This document shows, in pieces, positions 18,001 through 24,691 of a stretch of 64,000 nt of DNA. The DNA lies in contig NZ_CP110973.1 in NCBI RefSeq assembly GCF_026248825.1, positions 3,553,001-3,617,000 on the forward strand, given 5' to 3'. The stretch's first letter is position 1. The number at the start of each line of letters is the position of its first letter. The translations under genes and the position numbers were made by a program. The stretch is from Larkinella insperata (GTDB lineage Bacteria; Bacteroidota; Bacteroidia; Cytophagales; Spirosomataceae). The notes beneath the pieces were generated by a model that worked only from the letters and a program-made list of their open reading frames with translations, was not told the DNA's origin and ran no database searches.

Positions 18001-18679
18001 CATTGTCTACCACCTGGTGCAACTGCTCGAGTCGCATCATCTGGCCCTGCCGCGCTACCTGACGTTTACGGGACGGGGAAGTCAGTACCTGGCGATGCTC
18101 GGGTCGCGTTCGCGTCTGATCCAGTTTACCAAAATGCTGTTCAAGGCGTACTCCAAGCAACCGATCCCGACGGATTTTGAAGTTCTACTTTCCGACAATC
18201 CGAAGGAAACAACGGCCAACGGAGCGGTGCTGTATGAAAACGCCGGGGCCGAAAAAGTCCAGTACGAAAACCGGGAAACGACCAGCTACTGGGGGAATCT
18301 GCCCGAAACCGCCGAAGAAGGGCAGGAGCCGCAACCGAATTTTGCCTTTGAATACCGCCGGACGAAAATCGGGGAGGTGAGCCCGCAGCGCGAGTTCCAC
18401 CACTCGGTGTTGCACAACATGAAGCAGTTTCTGGAACTGACGCTGCTCGACCGCGACATTGCCTATTTCCTGAGCGAATACAACATCCAGACGCCCGAAC
18501 GGTATGTCGAGTACCTGGTTGGCTCGGATATCACGCGCGGGGGGCGGCTGTACGACAGCTACATGCTGGCGCGGATGGGTTTTGAACAGCGGCCAAACGA
18601 TGCGCTGGGCGAAACCTACTTCTTTTTGCCGCTCAAACATGCACTCTATGAGTTGTCGAAACACATTGCCGAATCGTAA
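15098..18679 (+). CDS. large protein with C-terminal actin/Hsp70-type ATPase domain
   Basis: A 1193-residue protein with no signal peptide, in two parts. Residues 1 to about 590 match no family I know; 33-55 are Ala/Gly-rich, and the rest alternates helices and beta segments. From about 598 the actin/Hsp70/sugar-kinase fold appears: phosphate-1 motif FAIDFGTSNTHIAY (D603, G605), phosphate-2 motif NVDIGGGTADIMLF (D849, G851-853), and adenosine motif LTFTGRGSQYL (988-998). The order and spacing suit a DnaK/MreB-type ATPase with a large inserted region. It lies between the tubulin-like gene and a membrane coiled-coil gene. The ATPase fold is well supported; the role is unknown. Confidence 0.82.
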   Translation: MPHILRIDNDPNVSQQNHQDWTGSHTGLTGNRIEHIPDTLSGAAGGAAGAAAKAGTSIPSPFARLYLFDTAFRMVKNNQNPRELSLYHVLVSHALDMLELLFQAGNSADLTYRVWNRADRLDALRQKANSSTTVRHAHQILAKALELDFRNELGTIQQFTLIYYKGALLGGTSPLTLVFTSPNWEQERQNKFIDPPKSTTGRTLFQNEYIPLQDRDTAFVTYLRRLYDQYKDYLPAKSGFAEFLYKAFFDNAVQLPVEGNTTLSNFEPIQIGGEGNSTLQVLPGLALYKVRENDVLDDIEENSDFVMQPTVSYYQQESRNGAPTNVRKPLALASRMDVAGRYVKNTNWNPQTVILRSMLNNLSEGGLLAERYLPGVDNVRYPFLATDDFLEDFLIQVPFKINNKRFFTGTIGECEFLLPVRKEYFNFFRIEDLQKQFSFSAEHRGTDKIITATLRIPIRNNRTIEFRKEYNLSRPETVVDFRAGLAFFPFYRVTVPDLQNLNQYHVMLADVSDPSIGFRAHNSVQFYELPNIIAGKPLNVPTPEPRSPKVNPLPASYFYKVPQAFDVMEIRLERNGIPYRGLVLPLFTTIAEKGYKNFTFAIDFGTSNTHIAYTDAAMGDVEPKALTVSDQVTALDKDELQMVLFNKPYEGYEAQTVYDKYRLPASYGGIVPLDALIRREFIPAIIGKEFGSPFSFPLRTTVYEKSGFTDSGNNLFAKVNLGFNIDLEEGSTGVNHYVTNLKWLFENQPGDTLNRPRVRAFFETLLLLIRNKVILNQGNVQQTAVSWLAPSSMRAVTEDNLVQEWEQAFRNVFGTTSNFRSRPVPESLAPYFYLVKNGVKSFADTVNVDIGGGTADIMLFMKQQGRYLNTSFRFAGYDIWGGGLDEQGHPSHRKDNGFVKNYLAYRRTLNQAPAREDSILDTFLNKPELTAEDIVSLLFKYDSHFKFTQSIQDGKPALRIVLYLHYSAIVYHLVQLLESHHLALPRYLTFTGRGSQYLAMLGSRSRLIQFTKMLFKAYSKQPIPTDFEVLLSDNPKETTANGAVLYENAGAEKVQYENRETTSYWGNLPETAEEGQEPQPNFAFEYRRTKIGEVSPQREFHHSVLHNMKQFLELTLLDRDIAYFLSEYNIQTPERYVEYLVGSDITRGGRLYDSYMLARMGFEQRPNDALGETYFFLPLKHALYELSKHIAES

Positions 18680-18709
18680 CTATCAACTTACTAACCACCG
18701 ACTCAACGG

Positions 18710-19999
18710 ATGATTGCTTCCATTACCCGCTGGTGCCTGCTGCTTAGCGTGTTGCTGTTGAACCGACCGGCTTTTGCCCAGACTGATGCCGAATACCGGG
18801 TAAACCTCGAGCAGGCTTCCTTTCTGCTTATTAAAACAACGGTTGAGTTTCTGACGACCGACCGGCAGACGTTTCCGAATGTGCAGACGACGCAGTGCGA
18901 CTGTGACTCGTACGACAGTTTGAAAGCGTTTATCAAACAGAACGATTTGGTTGGAGCGGATAAACTGGTGGACGAATCTCGGCGGAGGGCCGCGCAGCAC
19001 ATTGCCCAGATCAACCAACCCCGGACGGCCTTGAATGAAATTAAAGACTATCTGATTCAGAAAATCGCGTCGGGCAACCGGGAGGAGCGGAAGAATCTGC
19101 CCACCTACGCGGCTTTCGAAGCATCTCTGGACGACATCATCAACCGCACGGTTTCTCCCGGAACGGCCACACCGGTATCCCAGAAACCGGCGACGGTTTC
19201 GGAGTCGGCGGGGCTGCCCGATACGCTGGAAACGCCCTCCCCACCGATTACCCCCACCCCAACTAATCAATCAAACTGGATTTCTATGGCTGGAATTGCG
19301 CTTTTTTTATCCATACTTAGTCTTATTGGCGTTGCTTTTCTAACGTACACCGTATTAAAAAACCAGAAGCCGGACCAGTCGGCGCGGGATATACAATTTG
19401 ATTCACAACTGGCAAAGCTGGCCGACCGGGTGACGAAGCTGGAGGTCCGTAAAAACCAGCCCAATGAGAGTTTTCAGGTGAATGCGCAACTGGAAGCCCT
19501 CGAAAGAGCCGTTCGGCAACTCGAGCAGAACCGGGCCGAGAAACCGGCAGCTCCGCAACCGGCCCCCGCTCCTAAAGTACCGCTCGAACTCGTTCCGGCC
19601 GCACCGGCCAGCCCGGATGAATCGGACGCGGCTGCGCGTCCGATGAACCGCTACCGTACCCCGTCCGTTGAAGCTCCTAAACCGACGGTTTTTTACGCAC
19701 GAACCGCCGATCTGGGCGACGGTTTCAGCGCCGGGGGGCTACTGACCAAGCCTGAGCGGGACACGGTTTTCGACATCGTCCTGGAAAGTGATACCCAGGC
19801 AACTTACCAGATTTCGGAAAACCCGGATGCCCAGCGGCTGGCGTTGAGCGACCCGTATTCGTACCTCAATGATGCCTGCGAGTACCTGACGCAGCCCAAC
19901 CCAACGAGCCGGATTCGTACGGAGCAGGTTGGCCGGCTGAGCTTGCAGGGTGATAAGTGGAAGATTAGCGAGAAAGCGAAAATTCGATTTATTTCGTAA
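18710..19999 (+). CDS. membrane-spanning coiled-coil protein of the cluster
   Basis: A 429-residue protein with a signal peptide (about 1-23, ending FAQ), a mainly helical region (24-150) with a CDCD motif near 63-66, a Pro/Thr-rich linker, and one transmembrane segment at about 190-216. After it come a coiled coil (about 225-275, LADRVTKLEV then LEALERAVRQLEQ), a Pro/Ala-rich linker (275-325), and a C-terminal domain (325-429) with FYARTADLGDGFS and ATYQISEN. The signal peptide puts residues 24-189 outside the cytoplasm and 217-429 inside. That topology suits a link between envelope and the cytoplasmic ATPase/GTPase partners encoded just upstream. No named family is recognised. Confidence 0.72.
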   Translation: MIASITRWCLLLSVLLLNRPAFAQTDAEYRVNLEQASFLLIKTTVEFLTTDRQTFPNVQTTQCDCDSYDSLKAFIKQNDLVGADKLVDESRRRAAQHIAQINQPRTALNEIKDYLIQKIASGNREERKNLPTYAAFEASLDDIINRTVSPGTATPVSQKPATVSESAGLPDTLETPSPPITPTPTNQSNWISMAGIALFLSILSLIGVAFLTYTVLKNQKPDQSARDIQFDSQLAKLADRVTKLEVRKNQPNESFQVNAQLEALERAVRQLEQNRAEKPAAPQPAPAPKVPLELVPAAPASPDESDAAARPMNRYRTPSVEAPKPTVFYARTADLGDGFSAGGLLTKPERDTVFDIVLESDTQATYQISENPDAQRLALSDPYSYLNDACEYLTQPNPTSRIRTEQVGRLSLQGDKWKISEKAKIRFIS

Positions 20000-20012
20000 T
20001 TTAAGAGCCAGC

Positions 20013-20032
20013 CGGGGTTTACGTAAACCCCG
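20013..20032. promoter_or_regulatory. 20-bp perfect palindrome
   Basis: CGGGGTTTACGTAAACCCCG reads the same on both strands. It lies 14 bp after the stop of the coiled-coil gene and about 80 bp before the next gene. No T-run follows, so it may be a protein-binding site or processing hairpin rather than an intrinsic terminator. Confidence 0.5.
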
Positions 20033-20114
20033 TCGATGGAGAGTAGGAACATTTTGACCGCTAATGATTGCATAACCGGTCTCCTATGTATCTGGATAGG
20101 CAGTTACTGGTAAC

Positions 20115-21479
20115 ATGACACTGGAAGAATTACGGGAGCGTATTAAAAATGAGGTCGTTTTGTACGAAGGCGAACTGGCCGACTGGCAATGGCGCCAGAA
20201 AGGGCTGGTAGAAGAAGCCAACGAACTCGGTATTAGTGATTTTACCCGGCTGGTCAATGACATAAGCCGTCAGCTAAACCGTGATTTTGGCAAGATTCTC
20301 GATCTCAAAAAGAAAATTGTTACGATTGCTCTCCAGCAACAGAAGAAACTCTCCGAAGCCGATATCAACCAGTTTGTGGCCGAAGCCGAACGGATTCAGC
20401 TCTCCCGCCCGTTTGTAACGGAGCAATGGATACCAACCATTCTGGAGGCCCTTCCCGCGGTGCCGGAAGCCGAACATCCGGTCAAGCCGGAGCCCAGTGC
20501 CGCTCCCGTAGCGCCCAGCCCGGCCGCTGCGGAACCGGCGCCGATGCCCGATAGAGTGGAAGCCGTTCGGAAGAAGATCAAGAGCATTCTGGACGATTAC
20601 GACAAGCATATTCAGGCGCAAAGCCTGAAGTTTCTGTTTAAAGCCGTCGATTACGATGAAGCGGCTCTGGCGGAGGAAATCCGGCGCTATCTATCGGATA
20701 ACTATTACGCTTCCGTCAACCCGCCCCGGGGTGATACGCTGAAGGAAAAGCTGATTTCGACGGATTGGCGGCATTTAAGCTGGTGGGAAAAGGAAACGCC
20801 CAAAGTCAATCCTGAACCGTCTGCCTACGTCAAAACCCCGACGGGCTACACCCCCGCGCCAAATCCGGCGGTTTCTTCCACTCCTCCGCCCTGGCCACCC
20901 ACTGCCAAACCGCAAAACGGGCCGCCGGAGCCACCCAAAAAGGGCGGTTTGTCGGATGCTGCACTGATTGGGCTGGCGGTCTTATCGGCGCTGATCCTGA
21001 TCTGGGTGGTGCTGCGGTTGACGCGCGGTGAAAGCGAAGACGAAAAACCGGTTCGGCAACCCTCTAAAAGCCGGACGAGCCAGCACCGAAGCAGTCGGCA
21101 CAACAGGAAGGAATCGGCGTCATATGCGGTAGCGAAAACGAAAAAACCGTCAAAAGGGGAGAAAATGGCTTTGGCGGAAACGGAAAATCCGGAAAGTATA
21201 GCGTATGGGGAGGACGAGTTCGACGAAGACGAACCGAAATCGGAGAAAAAGTTACAAAAACCGGATTACGATAACGTGGATGACCGGGTTGGCGAATTCG
21301 GATTGCGGCCCGCTCAGAAGGGCAAGTTCTGGGGGTATATCAATGACGAGAATACCTGGGTGATCGAGCCGCAATTCGATCTGGCTGCTCCTTTCAATGC
21401 GGGAAAAGCCAGTGTTGAGCTGGAAGGAAATCAGTTTTTTATTAATCGGCAGGGTAACCGAATTCGGGAAACTAACTAG
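20115..21479 (+). CDS. membrane protein with C-terminal WG repeat
   Basis: A 454-residue protein without a signal peptide. Residues 1-110 are helical and charged (LEELRERIKNEVVLYEGEL). About 145-225 is a domain repeated in the next gene (VRKKIKSILDDYDKH, LISTDWRHLSW). A Pro-rich linker leads to one transmembrane helix at about 282-304, then a basic, Ser-rich stretch and an acidic patch. The C-terminus (about 392-454) holds one WG repeat (KGKFWGYINDENTWVIEPQF, FNAGKASVEL). The likely topology places the N-terminus in the cytoplasm and the WG repeat outside. WG repeats form beta sheets of uncertain ligand. Confidence 0.75.
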   Translation: MTLEELRERIKNEVVLYEGELADWQWRQKGLVEEANELGISDFTRLVNDISRQLNRDFGKILDLKKKIVTIALQQQKKLSEADINQFVAEAERIQLSRPFVTEQWIPTILEALPAVPEAEHPVKPEPSAAPVAPSPAAAEPAPMPDRVEAVRKKIKSILDDYDKHIQAQSLKFLFKAVDYDEAALAEEIRRYLSDNYYASVNPPRGDTLKEKLISTDWRHLSWWEKETPKVNPEPSAYVKTPTGYTPAPNPAVSSTPPPWPPTAKPQNGPPEPPKKGGLSDAALIGLAVLSALILIWVVLRLTRGESEDEKPVRQPSKSRTSQHRSSRHNRKESASYAVAKTKKPSKGEKMALAETENPESIAYGEDEFDEDEPKSEKKLQKPDYDNVDDRVGEFGLRPAQKGKFWGYINDENTWVIEPQFDLAAPFNAGKASVELEGNQFFINRQGNRIRETN

Positions 21480-21589
21480 TTGAGTATTAATACTCTGTTG
21501 AATGCCGCTAAACTCGATTTGGTTCATTGTGTTTGACCGGATTATCAAAAAAAATAAACAGACAGCCACAAGCGGTGTTATATTGACAA

Positions 21590-22540
21590 GTGCCGCCAAT
21601 CGGGCCGATAAAAAATTATGAAGACAACCTGACTTTTCGTAACTTTTCGAAGTCTAAAGAAGCGATTATCTCGTCGATTGATACACTTAAAATGATCTAC
21701 ACCGTTAGACAAAGAATTCAAGAAGTTTTTGGCCACTATGATCGTCATGTTCCCGCCGAGGTGATAAAGGGATTGTTTTTAGTTATACCAAACGACGAAA
21801 CGATCCTGACGCAGGAAATCATGGGATACCTGCTGGAGCATAATTACGAAGCTCTCAAAACCCCGGAAGGCCAATCATTGCGGGAACGCCTGATTTCGAC
21901 GGACTGGCGTCAGAAAGAAGAAACAAAGTGGGTGCCTGAGCCCCAACCACTGCCTATTGCAACCGATGTTTCGGTTCATCCCGTTGCCATTCCATTGAGT
22001 CAATCGAACAAAGTTCTGATTGCATTGGTCATTTTGTTTGTAAGTGTGCTGTTGTGGCTCTGGAAAGGAAAGCTTTCCGCAATTGATAAGAGTTCCGTCA
22101 GTGATTCCACCGAATCGCTCTCCAGCGTAGGGAGCACGGCCGTTGCAGGTAAAGAAGTAACCACGCAGTCGAACGCAGCCCTTGTTCAGCGGCCACATTC
22201 CGCTTTTCCGGGCGCGGCAACTCCGGTTGCAAAAGAAGCTAGGGGCACAAGCCCGGCTTCAAAAAGCGAAAAGGTTTTGGAAACGTCTTCCGTGAATAAA
22301 ATCGGTGAGAATAGTGTAGCCAAGCCGTATGACGCGGTGGACGACCGGGTTGGCGATTTTGGTTTACGGGCAGCCCGGAAAGGCAGCAAGTGGGGATATG
22401 TCGACCAGAAAGATCAGTGGCACATTGACCCGGTCTACGATGATGTGACTCCATTCCAGAACGGAAAAGCCGTTGTCATGCTGGACGGTCAGCAAATCAG
22501 CATCGACCGCGACGGCGTGCGCATCCGGGAAGACGAATGA
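21590..22540 (+). CDS. membrane protein with C-terminal WG repeat, shorter tandem paralogue
   Basis: A 316-residue paralogue of the preceding gene. It shares the small domain (RQRIQEVFGHYDRHVPAEV, ending LISTDWR, about 38-112), one transmembrane helix (about 143-161), a Ser/Ala-rich linker, and the C-terminal block VDDRVGDFGL followed by a WG repeat (KWGYVDQKDQWHIDPVYDD) to the end. It lacks the 110-residue N-terminal helical region. The listed start is a GTG; the ATG at 21692 coincides with the start of homology and is a real alternative. It ends at 22540, and the convergent gene's stop begins at 22541. Confidence 0.72.
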   Translation: MPPIGPIKNYEDNLTFRNFSKSKEAIISSIDTLKMIYTVRQRIQEVFGHYDRHVPAEVIKGLFLVIPNDETILTQEIMGYLLEHNYEALKTPEGQSLRERLISTDWRQKEETKWVPEPQPLPIATDVSVHPVAIPLSQSNKVLIALVILFVSVLLWLWKGKLSAIDKSSVSDSTESLSSVGSTAVAGKEVTTQSNAALVQRPHSAFPGAATPVAKEARGTSPASKSEKVLETSSVNKIGENSVAKPYDAVDDRVGDFGLRAARKGSKWGYVDQKDQWHIDPVYDDVTPFQNGKAVVMLDGQQISIDRDGVRIREDE

Positions 22541-23251
22541 TCACCGTGAGGCCGCGCTGGTGCTGACGGTCAGGTTCTGAAACAGGGTTCCGTCGGTTGT
22601 CGAAATAAAGCCAATACCGTTTCCCTGGTATTGCCGGAACTGATAAGGACTGGTCGGAATCTCCCTCCCATTGATGTAAAAGTGAATCTGATCCCCTTTT
22701 TTACGAACCGCTAGAGTGTTCTTCATCGAAGAGAGGGGAATACCGGCCGGCACGTAATCGCCCCGCATGTAAATCGTATAGCTGAGTCCGTTAATTACGT
22801 ATTTAACAGACACTTGATTTTTATTATTGATCCGGAAGTGGCAATAATTTAGCGAATCCTTCACACCAAGCAGCAAACCCGCATCAGGAATGATTCCGCT
22901 GGGACCGGCCACGTCGACCTGCACCATAAACGTGTCGACTTTGTTTAAGTTCAGAGTTGATGGCAACGGAATAGAGCTAATTGCCGGGGTTTGAACGTTG
23001 GTGGCCTGCTTGCGAATGCGGTACGAATTCTGAAACAGATCGAATGAGTAAGCCCCTCGCTGCCCAATGCGCCAGCGGTTATGGTTATCGCTGAAGTCGT
23101 CGGTCAGCAACCGGCTGTTGGTAGCGACCGGACTTTTAGGTTTTATCCGAACGGACACCCACGAACTGGACGCCGAATAAACCCCAACCTGGGCTTGGCT
23201 TTCGCTCAGCAAACTGCACAGAATTCCCCAAATGATGGCGAAACGGATCAT
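22541..23251 (-). CDS. exported protein with concanavalin-like (LamG-type) domain
   Basis: A 236-residue protein with a signal peptide (about 1-20, ending SQAQ). The mature part looks like a jelly-roll of the kind found in DUF1080/LamG-type proteins: LLTDDFSDNHNRW near 47, AGLLLGVKDSLNYCHFRIN, IPLSSMKNTLAVRKKGDQIH, and IGFISTTDGTLFQNLTVS at the end. The DFSDNHNRW opening is typical of extracellular domains of this sort. It is the last of three minus-strand genes with 9-12 bp spacers, all exported. Its stop abuts that of the convergent WG gene. The ligand cannot be read. Confidence 0.65.
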   Translation of the reverse strand: MIRFAIIWGILCSLLSESQAQVGVYSASSSWVSVRIKPKSPVATNSRLLTDDFSDNHNRWRIGQRGAYSFDLFQNSYRIRKQATNVQTPAISSIPLPSTLNLNKVDTFMVQVDVAGPSGIIPDAGLLLGVKDSLNYCHFRINNKNQVSVKYVINGLSYTIYMRGDYVPAGIPLSSMKNTLAVRKKGDQIHFYINGREIPTSPYQFRQYQGNGIGFISTTDGTLFQNLTVSTSAASR

Positions 23252-23260
23252 GATTAATGC

Positions 23261-24124
23261 TTAAAATTTATATTGAAAAACCGCAACCGGATACCCCGCC
23301 TGAGAACCCGGTAGCAGACTGACCTTCGGTTGGGCGGCTCTGGCCCGCTGCTTCTGATTCTGAACGCCTTTGATAAACGTGGCAACGATATCGGTAACCC
23401 AGATCGCTCCGGCCAGCCGGGTAGCGAGGTAATACCGGTGGTGATGAGCGTTGGCCCGGTCGTAAAGGGGTTGAGCGGCCGTTCGGTTGCGTTGCTGTTC
23501 ATAGAGCGCGTATTCGTCGCGGGACCGTTTCTTTTCGACAAGCCCGTAGGCCATCAGACCGTAACAGGTTGCCGTAATGCCGAGCCGGTGGCCAATGACG
23601 GGCCGGGGCGACTGAACAAAGATATTGCCGACGCCCGGTGCAACCACGGACAATAGAGCGAAGGCCGGGCCGCCGGGCCGGTATTTGCTTTCTTTGGCTG
23701 GTGACTCAGCCGTTGTTGGTGTCTGCGGAGCCGCTGGAGTTACGGTAACGGGTTGTGAGTTAGTTTTTTGCGCGGTCTTGACCAGGAGCGTAGCCCGAAT
23801 GGGCTCGTCCAGTTCGTAGCCGTTCTCCAGGGCTTTCCAGACGATGCGCCGGTTTGGACCCGGCGCCACATCCTGTCCCCAGTCCCCGGAGAGGTACTGA
23901 GCCGCCGGATTGAGTAAGCCGTTCGTCTGGCTGCGAATGCGGAGGTACAACGAGTCGGCGGGTTGATTGCCGGTCAGGTCGTAAAGGATTTCAACCGCCG
24001 ATTCATCAATGGCGTTGATGCGAATATTGGTGATGGAAACCTGACTGAGAGCGGGTAGTGCCTGAATGAGCAGCAGAAAAGCGACAAACCGTTTGGGCCA
24101 GGAACGCGTGTAGAGCTGGTGCAT
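23261..24124 (-). CDS. exported protein with N-terminal beta domain and C-terminal hydrophobic segments
   Basis: A 287-residue protein with a signal peptide (about 1-28, ending ALSQ). Residues 29-110 look like an Ig/Fn3-type sandwich (VSITNIRINAIDESAVEILY, GDWGQDVAPGPNRRIVWKAL). This segment type occurs in several Bacteroidetes surface proteins. A Thr/Pro/Ala-rich linker is followed by GGPAFALLSVVAPGVGNIFV and further hydrophobic stretches (about 150-210, 235-255), reminiscent of DUF5683-type membrane regions. It is the middle gene of the minus-strand trio, 12 bp after the PKD lipoprotein. Function unknown. Confidence 0.62.
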   Translation of the reverse strand: MHQLYTRSWPKRFVAFLLLIQALPALSQVSITNIRINAIDESAVEILYDLTGNQPADSLYLRIRSQTNGLLNPAAQYLSGDWGQDVAPGPNRRIVWKALENGYELDEPIRATLLVKTAQKTNSQPVTVTPAAPQTPTTAESPAKESKYRPGGPAFALLSVVAPGVGNIFVQSPRPVIGHRLGITATCYGLMAYGLVEKKRSRDEYALYEQQRNRTAAQPLYDRANAHHHRYYLATRLAGAIWVTDIVATFIKGVQNQKQRARAAQPKVSLLPGSQAGYPVAVFQYKF

Positions 24125-24136
24125 AGCGGGAGAGGG

Positions 24137-24466
24137 CTAGTTGGAGACGGTAACCAGTTGGGTGGCCGTATACCGATCGTCGCACTGATTGGCCAGAATC
24201 ATGGAAACCTTGTAGGTGCCGGCTTTTTGGTAAATCACCGTGAATTGATTCCCGGAACGGTTGCGACCATCGCCCAGATCCCAGCCAACGGCGCCGATGT
24301 CGCCTTTCGGATTTTCCAGGTAAAACGTAACTTCCAGGTTAGAAACCGTGTAGCCAATACCCCCCTCCGGTTTTTCGCAGATTGGAAAGTTTTTCTGATC
24401 CAGATCAAACGGTTCACAGCCAAAACAACACAGGCTAATCAGAATCAGCGCAAGTAAGACTTTCAT
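24137..24466 (-). CDS. small PKD-domain lipoprotein
   Basis: A 109-residue lipoprotein. I chose the ATG at 24466 because it gives a lipoprotein signal (MKVLLALILISLCCFGC, lipidated Cys near 17); the longer frame adds implausible residues. The mature part is one PKD-like sandwich: VTFYLENPKGDIGAVGWDLG, GDGRN, then the typical IYQKAGTYKVSMIL closing strands. PKD domains are extracellular binding or spacer modules. It is first in the three-gene minus-strand unit and is divergent from the histidine kinase. Confidence 0.72.
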   Translation of the reverse strand: MKVLLALILISLCCFGCEPFDLDQKNFPICEKPEGGIGYTVSNLEVTFYLENPKGDIGAVGWDLGDGRNRSGNQFTVIYQKAGTYKVSMILANQCDDRYTATQLVTVSN

Positions 24467-24691
24467 GATACAATTCAATAAGTCTACGAAACTAATCAAG
24501 TCGTAGGAAACGTACTTCCAAAATACGACCATTCCGGTAACGAACCAAACCTTTATGACATTGCCGGTATTTTTTTGTAAATTTATCCAATCATGCTGCC
24601 TGGGTTCTGTGAGGTATGGGGTGTACAACAACCGCGCGCAGAAACCCGCAGAGAACAAAGTGCTACTGCGTTCAAACACCGACACTTACTA

